This document shows positions 5,485 to 9,753 of a DNA stretch of 12,626 nucleotides, one piece after another. Position 1 is the first letter of the stretch. Each line of letters starts with the position of its first letter. This DNA comes from Chloroflexota bacterium (lineage in GTDB: Bacteria; Chloroflexota; Dehalococcoidia; SM23-28-2; RBG-16-64-32). Under the pieces are notes generated by a model. That model saw only the letters and a list, made by a program, of their open reading frames with translations. It was not told the origin of the DNA and searched no databases. Location of the stretch: the NCBI GenBank assembly GCA_005882715.1, contig VBEI01000035.1, positions 1-12,626 on the forward strand, given 5' to 3'. Both the position numbers and the translations under genes were made by a program.

Positions 5485-6933
5485 CTAGTGGGTGCGCGGT
5501 GAAACGAGCGCGGGCTGCTTTGCGGGTGTCTGAGCAGCCACCGCAACGGAGAACTCGCTGCCGTGATGGTCCGAATCGTTAACCCAAATGCGGCCGTTGT
5601 GCAGCTCGACCAAAGACTTGGCGATCGCTAGGCCAAGGCCCAATCCGGAGCGGTCGCCTCGGTAGAAAGGCTCGAAGATCAGCTCGCGGTCCTCGGGGCT
5701 GACGCCCGGACCGGAGTCGGCCACGGTCAGGATCAGTTCACCCCGGGCCAGGCGGGTACTCACCGTAATGTGCCCTCCCGGCGGCGTGTAGCGCTGAGCG
5801 TTCGAAAGAAGGTTGATCAAGACTTGCTCGAAGCGGAGTCGGTCGACCCGGACGAGCGTACCGGGTGCAGACGATTTCAGGTCGATGCTCTGATGCTTGG
5901 CTGCGACCAGCGGCTGGACAATGGCGGCTGCGTTCGCCACCAAGTCGTCGATCGATACCGAGTCCAATTCCAGCCGCGGCTTGAACTCGTCGTCCCGCGA
6001 GATGTTGACGAGGTCGGCGACGAGGCTTGTGAGGCGGGATGCGCCTCTCACGATCGTCGCCACCAGCTTCCCACGGGTGCTCTGTGGGTCCCTGGTCTCT
6101 TCCTCCTCGAGCAGCATCTCGGCGGCCATCATGATAGACGTAAGCGGCGTCCTGAGTTCATGCGAGACTGTTGAAAGAAAGTCGCTCTTCATCCGGTTTA
6201 GCTCATGCATGTGCTGCGCGTGGGCGCGTTGTCCTTCGTAAAGGCGGCAATTGTCTAGGGCAAGCCCAAGGACGACGCCGAGCGCTGCGAGCAGCCGCTG
6301 GTCGCGCACCTGCCGGTTCCTGCCCGCGGCCGCTATCGCGAGTACCCCTTCGAGCCGGCCGCGGGCGGCGAGTGGGATATAGACGGCCCGTTCCCGCCTT
6401 TCCCCTCCGGCGAACCACGAGTCGGCGGCTGTGGAAGGCATGGTCAAGAGCTTGCCCCGCCGCAAGGTCCCGGAAAGCGGTCCGTCGCCGAGGGAGAGAC
6501 TCGGCGCACGCTTCAGCCAGCTAGAGGGCAGGCCGTGGACGGCCACGGGCTCGAGCAGTTGTCCATCTTCCGTGAGCCATCCGACGACTACGGCGCGGGC
6601 GCGCAGCCAATGGGCGATGAGTTTCGTGGCCCTCCGGCAGGCAGCCGGGAACTGATAAATGGGCGCCAGTTCGCAGCCGAGCTCGTGCGGATAGGTGTGG
6701 CGGCGGCGCATTCGGTACTCCCAACGCAACGCGACCTCGATGCCGACGATCGCAGAGAGGCCCGCCACAGCGCCCGGGGCCAACACGAAAAGAGTCACAG
6801 TCAGATTCAACCCAAGGAGAAGGGCATAGACCGGGAAGACGGCCATTACTCCGACGACGACCCCGAGGAGCGCGAGGCGCCCGCTGAGACTCGGCTCGCG
6901 CACAGGGTCGAAGTTGTTTTCCACCACATCCAT
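5485..6933 (-). CDS. Membrane sensor histidine kinase with GAF domain
   Basis: A 482-residue sensor kinase. Two hydrophobic helices (about 20-41 and 44-68) with almost no extracytoplasmic loop are followed by a GAF domain (about 95-230), a HisKA dimerisation domain with SDFLSTVSHELRTPLT and phosphoacceptor His258, and a HATPase_c domain with the N box NLLSNAQRYTP (374-384), G1 DSGPG (406-410), F box FEPFYRG and G2 GLGLGLAIAK (430-439). All catalytic boxes look intact. With virtually no external domain, the stimulus is probably cytosolic via GAF, or in the membrane. No response regulator adjoins it; an OmpR-type regulator lies 1.9 kb upstream on the same strand with two genes between, and is the plausible partner. 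The ATG at 6933 has AAGGAG about 14 bases upstream, further than ideal. Confidence 0.9.
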   Translation of the reverse strand: MDVVENNFDPVREPSLSGRLALLGVVVGVMAVFPVYALLLGLNLTVTLFVLAPGAVAGLSAIVGIEVALRWEYRMRRRHTYPHELGCELAPIYQFPAACRRATKLIAHWLRARAVVVGWLTEDGQLLEPVAVHGLPSSWLKRAPSLSLGDGPLSGTLRRGKLLTMPSTAADSWFAGGERRERAVYIPLAARGRLEGVLAIAAAGRNRQVRDQRLLAALGVVLGLALDNCRLYEGQRAHAQHMHELNRMKSDFLSTVSHELRTPLTSIMMAAEMLLEEEETRDPQSTRGKLVATIVRGASRLTSLVADLVNISRDDEFKPRLELDSVSIDDLVANAAAIVQPLVAAKHQSIDLKSSAPGTLVRVDRLRFEQVLINLLSNAQRYTPPGGHITVSTRLARGELILTVADSGPGVSPEDRELIFEPFYRGDRSGLGLGLAIAKSLVELHNGRIWVNDSDHHGSEFSVAVAAQTPAKQPALVSPRTH

Positions 6934-7151
6934 AGGAAGAGGTCTCTCTCCTTATGTAGTGATGACGCTATGGCAGCGAGAGTTACAGCGATGGTGCCCG
7001 GGGCAACGAAAAGCGCTCCCGAGTCAGTAACTGCTCGCGGGGGTGCGGCGATGAGACCCGAAAGCGCTGAAGCCACGGCAGTTGCGGCCCTGCCGTAGCA
7101 CTTTGATTATCCGGAAGAATTACTGTAGTTGTCAAGCGAGCGCCGCGCGGG

Positions 7152-7160
7152 TGTGGATAA
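7152..7160 (-). other. Perfect DnaA-box-like 9-mer
   Basis: The minus strand reads TTATCCACA, identical to the high-affinity E. coli DnaA box, in the 258-bp gap between the surface protein gene and the histidine kinase gene, next to a locally AT-richer stretch (about 7100-7135). I found no second perfect box in the window, so a functional origin is not supported; a titration or regulatory site, or chance, remains possible. Confidence 0.3.
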
Positions 7161-7171
7161 CCCGTCGAGCG

Positions 7172-7197
7172 GGCTGACCGTAGCGTATCGGTCAGCC
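7172..7197 (-). terminator. Hairpin over the stop codon of the LPXTG gene
   Basis: GGCTGACCG (7172-7180) and CGGTCAGCC (7189-7197) are a perfect 9-bp inverted repeat with an 8-base loop. On the minus strand the hairpin includes the TGA of the LPXTG gene (7192-7194). No T tract follows, so it may act as a factor-dependent terminator or an mRNA 3'-end stabiliser. Confidence 0.45.
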
Positions 7198-8190
7198 GAA
7201 GTGTGATCGACGGAGGAGCCCGGCGACTACACATGCGCCGAACAGCGCGAGCAACCCGGCGGCCAGCTCGTCAGCGCCGATTGCTGACTTCGATTCCGGA
7301 TCGCCGCCGGTGCGAGGCAGCGCGGCTGGCAGCACATTAGTCGCCGGCAGCGTCAGCGACTGCGTCTTTACGGTGCGAGGCGTGGCCACCACGGGGTTGA
7401 CGGCATGTGGCGTTGGTTGGGTGATGGGACACACTTCGATACCGGTTAGCCCTCCCGAATCGCGGTATCTGATTTCCAGCCTGACCGCATTGTCGGCATT
7501 CACATCGATAGTCTGCACTGAGGCATTGGCACCTACCGGAATCGGCACCGACGAGATGACATTGTCACTGGCGCCGTATGCCGTAGCCCTGTCCGGTGTC
7601 CCATGGTCTTTGTCTATGAAGAGAAACGAGCCGATATGGACCGGCGAGTCGAACGTGTAGACTTGCCTGCCTCCGTAGTTATTCTCGTCCGGAAAGTCCA
7701 CAAGTCCGTCGCCGTTTTTGTCGCTCAAATTATTGGCCAGAATGGCGATATTTCCGATACCCACTTCGAGGTCGGGATCATGGCTACCCGTACCATTGGA
7801 GTTGAACACAACAACTGCGTCCGGCAGATCTGTCCGGCTCGTAGCGCCAGATATGTGAACGCCGCGCGAGGCGTACTGCTCGCTCAGTATGGTACCTCCG
7901 GGAACCCCGGCGAAGTCGAGGACGTAGCCGTTGGCGCAATCAGCTGCGGAAGCCGAGCGATTGGCCGAGACCGGGACCGCCAAGCCTGCGCCGGTCTCGT
8001 TAACCGCGTACGCCTTCAGCGGCCCGAAGATCAAGAGTAGCGTCGCGAGCGCGGCGAGGACAATTGCGCCAATCAGCCACGCAAGCAGGGATATCGGTAT
8101 TGGCGGGGGAGCGGTCCGGGCAATGGCCCGCCCGCGTGCGGCTGGGGCATCCGCGCGAAAACCGTAATAGCTATTTCCGCGCCCTCTCAT
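7192..8190 (-). CDS. LPXTG-anchored secreted surface protein with a calcium-loop motif
   Basis: A 332-residue predicted cell-wall protein of unknown role. It has a basic, Pro-rich n-region of about 32 residues, a hydrophobic export segment (33-57), an extracellular domain (about 65-255), a Thr/Pro-rich stalk, and a sortase signal: LPRTGG (291-296), a hydrophobic helix (about 309-326) and the tail RRSHFG. LPATN (281-285), a second LPXT-like motif, lies just ahead. The ectodomain begins LDFAGVPGGTILSEQYASRGV and has DPDLEVG, the Ca-binding-type loop DKNGDGLVD (157-165), TFDSPVHIGSFLFID and SVQTIDVN, a pattern I recognise from many environmental secreted beta-sandwich proteins. Cys85 and Cys254 flank the domain and may pair. 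The ATG at 8190 is chosen because GGAGGT lies four bases upstream; the ATG at 8202 overlaps that site. No sortase gene is in the window. Confidence 0.75.
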   Translation of the reverse strand: MRGRGNSYYGFRADAPAARGRAIARTAPPPIPISLLAWLIGAIVLAALATLLLIFGPLKAYAVNETGAGLAVPVSANRSASAADCANGYVLDFAGVPGGTILSEQYASRGVHISGATSRTDLPDAVVVFNSNGTGSHDPDLEVGIGNIAILANNLSDKNGDGLVDFPDENNYGGRQVYTFDSPVHIGSFLFIDKDHGTPDRATAYGASDNVISSVPIPVGANASVQTIDVNADNAVRLEIRYRDSGGLTGIEVCPITQPTPHAVNPVVATPRTVKTQSLTLPATNVLPAALPRTGGDPESKSAIGADELAAGLLALFGACVVAGLLRRSHFG

Positions 8191-8194
8191 CAAG

Positions 8195-8200
8195 ACCTCC
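8195..8200 (-). promoter_or_regulatory. Ribosome binding site of the LPXTG protein gene
   Basis: GGAGGT on the minus strand, four bases before the ATG at 8190. It decides for this start over the in-frame ATG at 8202. Confidence 0.7.
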
Positions 8201-8360
8201 ATCGATTGGGCTTAGGCGGCAGCGCTCGACAAATATCGCTGGGCGGCAGGTTATGTCGGCCGCACCCATCGATAACATGCTAGTTTCGCAACCAGCAGCG
8301 GGGCATTTGATTTCCGTATGAGTTCCGTTTGAAAAATTGGGTGAATCTAAGGAGGTCCCC

Positions 8361-8374
8361 CGCCCTTTCGGGCG
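8361..8374. repeat. Short GC-rich hairpin in the gap downstream of the eight-cysteine gene
   Basis: CGCCC (8361-8365) and GGGCG (8370-8374) make a perfect 5-bp stem with a TTTC loop in the roughly 265-bp noncoding stretch between the surface protein start and the eight-Cys gene end. It lacks a T tract on the minus strand; function is open. Confidence 0.25.
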
Positions 8375-8429
8375 TCCGCTCGGCGATGCCCGTCCAATCG
8401 AGCGGCAAACAGTCTCCCCGGACCCCGGG

Positions 8430-8441
8430 CCGTCCGGACGG
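8430..8441. repeat. Perfect 12-bp palindrome CCGTCCGGACGG
   Basis: This palindrome lies 18 bp past the stop of the eight-Cys gene, inside a C/G-rich stretch. It could be a stem in a terminator or an operator for the LPXTG gene further downstream. GC-rich DNA produces such palindromes fairly often, so significance is limited. Confidence 0.3.
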
Positions 8442-8458
8442 ATACGCGCCCGACGCTG

Positions 8459-8719
8459 TCAGAAAACGTCTTCGGGCGCCGGTGGCGGTGTGACAACGGC
8501 GGCTTGGGCGGTCCTCTGGATGCCCCTTTCGTACCGATCGAGAAGGTCAGCAAACGAGACGGGACGCGCGTAGTGCAACGGGGGGTAGCGGCCAAGGTCG
8601 TGCTCGTAGGTGCAGTTGCACGGCCCGCCCGCCGCGCAGCCTGCGCAACAGTAGGGCTTGTCCTCGATGCGAAGGCATTCGGGATCGAGGCGGATGCCGC
8701 ATGAATCGCACGTTGTCAT
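8459..8719 (-). CDS. Small eight-cysteine, putative zinc-binding protein
   Basis: An 86-residue protein. The first 39 residues hold eight cysteines: CDSC (4-7), Cys15, CCAGC (24-28) and CNC (34-36), followed by TYEHD. The spacing, with a segment IEDKPYCCAGCAAGGPC, resembles small treble-clef or heavy-metal-binding modules, so zinc or another thiophilic metal is a fair guess. The C-terminal half (about 45-75) is a charged amphipathic helix followed by a Pro-rich end. No signal peptide or membrane segment is seen, so it should be cytosolic. I recognise the Cys pattern from small uncharacterised proteins but cannot name a function. It starts at an ATG with only a weak ribosome binding site, 113 bp after the response regulator gene. 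A pair of GTTAAGAAA repeats lies 43-65 bp upstream. Confidence 0.7.
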   Translation of the reverse strand: MTTCDSCGIRLDPECLRIEDKPYCCAGCAAGGPCNCTYEHDLGRYPPLHYARPVSFADLLDRYERGIQRTAQAAVVTPPPAPEDVF

Positions 8720-8761
8720 CGCTTCAATTGTCGGGCGAAGCGACTATGGAGAGAAGGGATT

Positions 8762-8784
8762 GTTAAGAAAGGACGGTTAAGAAA
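8762..8784. promoter_or_regulatory. Direct repeat GTTAAGAAA x2, candidate response-regulator binding site
   Basis: GTTAAGAAA occurs at 8762-8770 and 8776-8784, a 14-bp period. On the minus strand this reads TTTCTTAAC twice, 43-65 bp upstream of the eight-Cys gene, with a possible -10 CATAGT 16-17 bp downstream of the proximal TTTCTT. OmpR/PhoB-type regulators bind tandem direct repeats overlapping -35 regions, and such a regulator is encoded immediately upstream. Known repeats usually have an 11-bp period, so this is suggestive only. Confidence 0.4.
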
Positions 8785-8832
8785 CGGTAAATACCAGCTA
8801 TTCGTCGGGCGTGGGGCGTAGGGCGGGAGGGG

Positions 8833-9519
8833 TTACGCCTGAACGAACTTGTAGCCGACGCCACGCTCGCTCACGATCGTGCCGATGGAGCTGGTGTCGC
8901 ACTCAAGCTTCTGGCGTAGGCGGCGAATATAGACCTTGAGGTAATCGATCTCGTCCGTGTATTCGCGCCCCCAGACCTTGGCGAGCAACGTCTGATGGGG
9001 CAGCACGCGGCCGGCGTTTCGCGTCAGGTGGAAGAGCAGAGAGTACTCCGTCGGCGTCAAGGCGACGGTCCGCCCCTTCACGGTCACGTGACGGCTGGCG
9101 TAATCGACCCGTAGATCTCCGGACTCGAACATTTCGCCGAGAGCCGGAAGCTGGTTCTGATAGCGACGCAGGACGGCGCGCACGCGGGCCAGCAGTTCGA
9201 GGTGACTGAACGGCTTCGTGATGTAATCATCTGCGCCCATCTCGAGGCCGCGCACCTTGTCGACTTCGCCGTCGCGCGCGCTGAGCATCACAATCGGAAC
9301 GTCGGAGATTCGCCGCACTTCCTGGCAGAGCTGGAAGCCGTCCATGCCCGGCAAGACGATATCCAGCAAGATGATGTCGGGAGGGTCCTTCTCGAGGTAC
9401 TTTAGGCCTTCCTCGGCGTCTTTGGCAGAAGTCACGTCTGCCTCCGGCCAGCGAAGGCTGAAGCAGAGGTTCACGACCTCCATTACATCTGGTTCGTCGT
9501 CTATTACCAGTACTTTCAT
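8833..9519 (-). CDS. OmpR/PhoB-family response regulator
   Basis: A 228-residue transcription factor with an N-terminal receiver and a C-terminal winged helix. The receiver shows the acidic pair Asp8/Asp9, phosphoacceptor Asp53 in IILLDIVLPGMDG, Ser80 and Lys102 in YITKPF, all conserved. The DNA-binding domain starts at about residue 130 and has ALTPTEYSLLFHL, VLPHQTLLAKVWG, and the recognition helix region YLKVYIRRLRQKLE, ending ERGVGYKFVQA. Full length. It should bind direct repeats as a dimer once phosphorylated. No kinase adjoins it; the sensor kinase at 5485-6933 is the nearest candidate partner. The ATG at 9519 lacks a clear Shine-Dalgarno. Resemblance to KdpE or PhoB is too general to name the regulon. 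Confidence 0.92.
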   Translation of the reverse strand: MKVLVIDDEPDVMEVVNLCFSLRWPEADVTSAKDAEEGLKYLEKDPPDIILLDIVLPGMDGFQLCQEVRRISDVPIVMLSARDGEVDKVRGLEMGADDYITKPFSHLELLARVRAVLRRYQNQLPALGEMFESGDLRVDYASRHVTVKGRTVALTPTEYSLLFHLTRNAGRVLPHQTLLAKVWGREYTDEIDYLKVYIRRLRQKLECDTSSIGTIVSERGVGYKFVQA

Positions 9520-9683
9520 ATGTCAGTAGCGAAGCGCGAATACGGCGGCACCTTGTCCATCGAAGATTCGGTGTGTCCACCGCGAGGGTGAAATTTGCCC
9601 CGCCCTCAGCGCTTCACAAAGTAAGATTCGCTGCGCGGTCTTAGCGTTACACTGAAAAGTTCGTGAAAACGCGCGGTCAGTCA

Positions 9684-9707
9684 GCTAGCAGAGAACTTCG
9701 TGCTAGC
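9684..9707. repeat. Inverted repeat GCTAGCA-N10-TGCTAGC
   Basis: GCTAGCA (9684-9690) and TGCTAGC (9701-9707) are perfect 7-bp arms around a 10-base spacer, in the 234-bp gap between the trehalose synthase end and the response regulator start. It could be part of the terminator region of the former or an operator in the long leader of the latter. Confidence 0.35.
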
Positions 9708-9729
9708 GGGGGTGGTCAATCGAAGCCAA

Positions 9730-9746
9730 TCCAGCCCAACGCTGGA
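9730..9746 (-). terminator. Hairpin just after the trehalose synthase-maltokinase stop
   Basis: TCCAGC (9730-9735) and GCTGGA (9741-9746) form a 6-bp stem with a 5-base loop starting 8 bp beyond the stop codon. No T tract follows; a weak or factor-dependent terminator is possible. Confidence 0.3.
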
Positions 9747-9753
9747 CGCACCC

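Noticed and set aside
6535..7098. Plus-strand ORF opposite the kinase N-terminus
   Set aside because: Charged low-complexity product without motifs, antisense to a convincing kinase gene.
6846..7106. Small hydrophobic minus-strand ORF upstream of and overlapping the histidine kinase gene
   Set aside because: It has a membrane-like stretch but starts with GTG without a ribosome binding site, overlaps the kinase start in another frame, and has no recognisable relatives. A small leader protein cannot be fully excluded.
8337..8573. Plus-strand ORF preceded by AAGGAGGT in the gap before the eight-Cys gene
   Set aside because: The AAGGAGGT is downstream of its start, the product is Arg/Pro-rich, and half of it is antisense to the Cys-rich gene.
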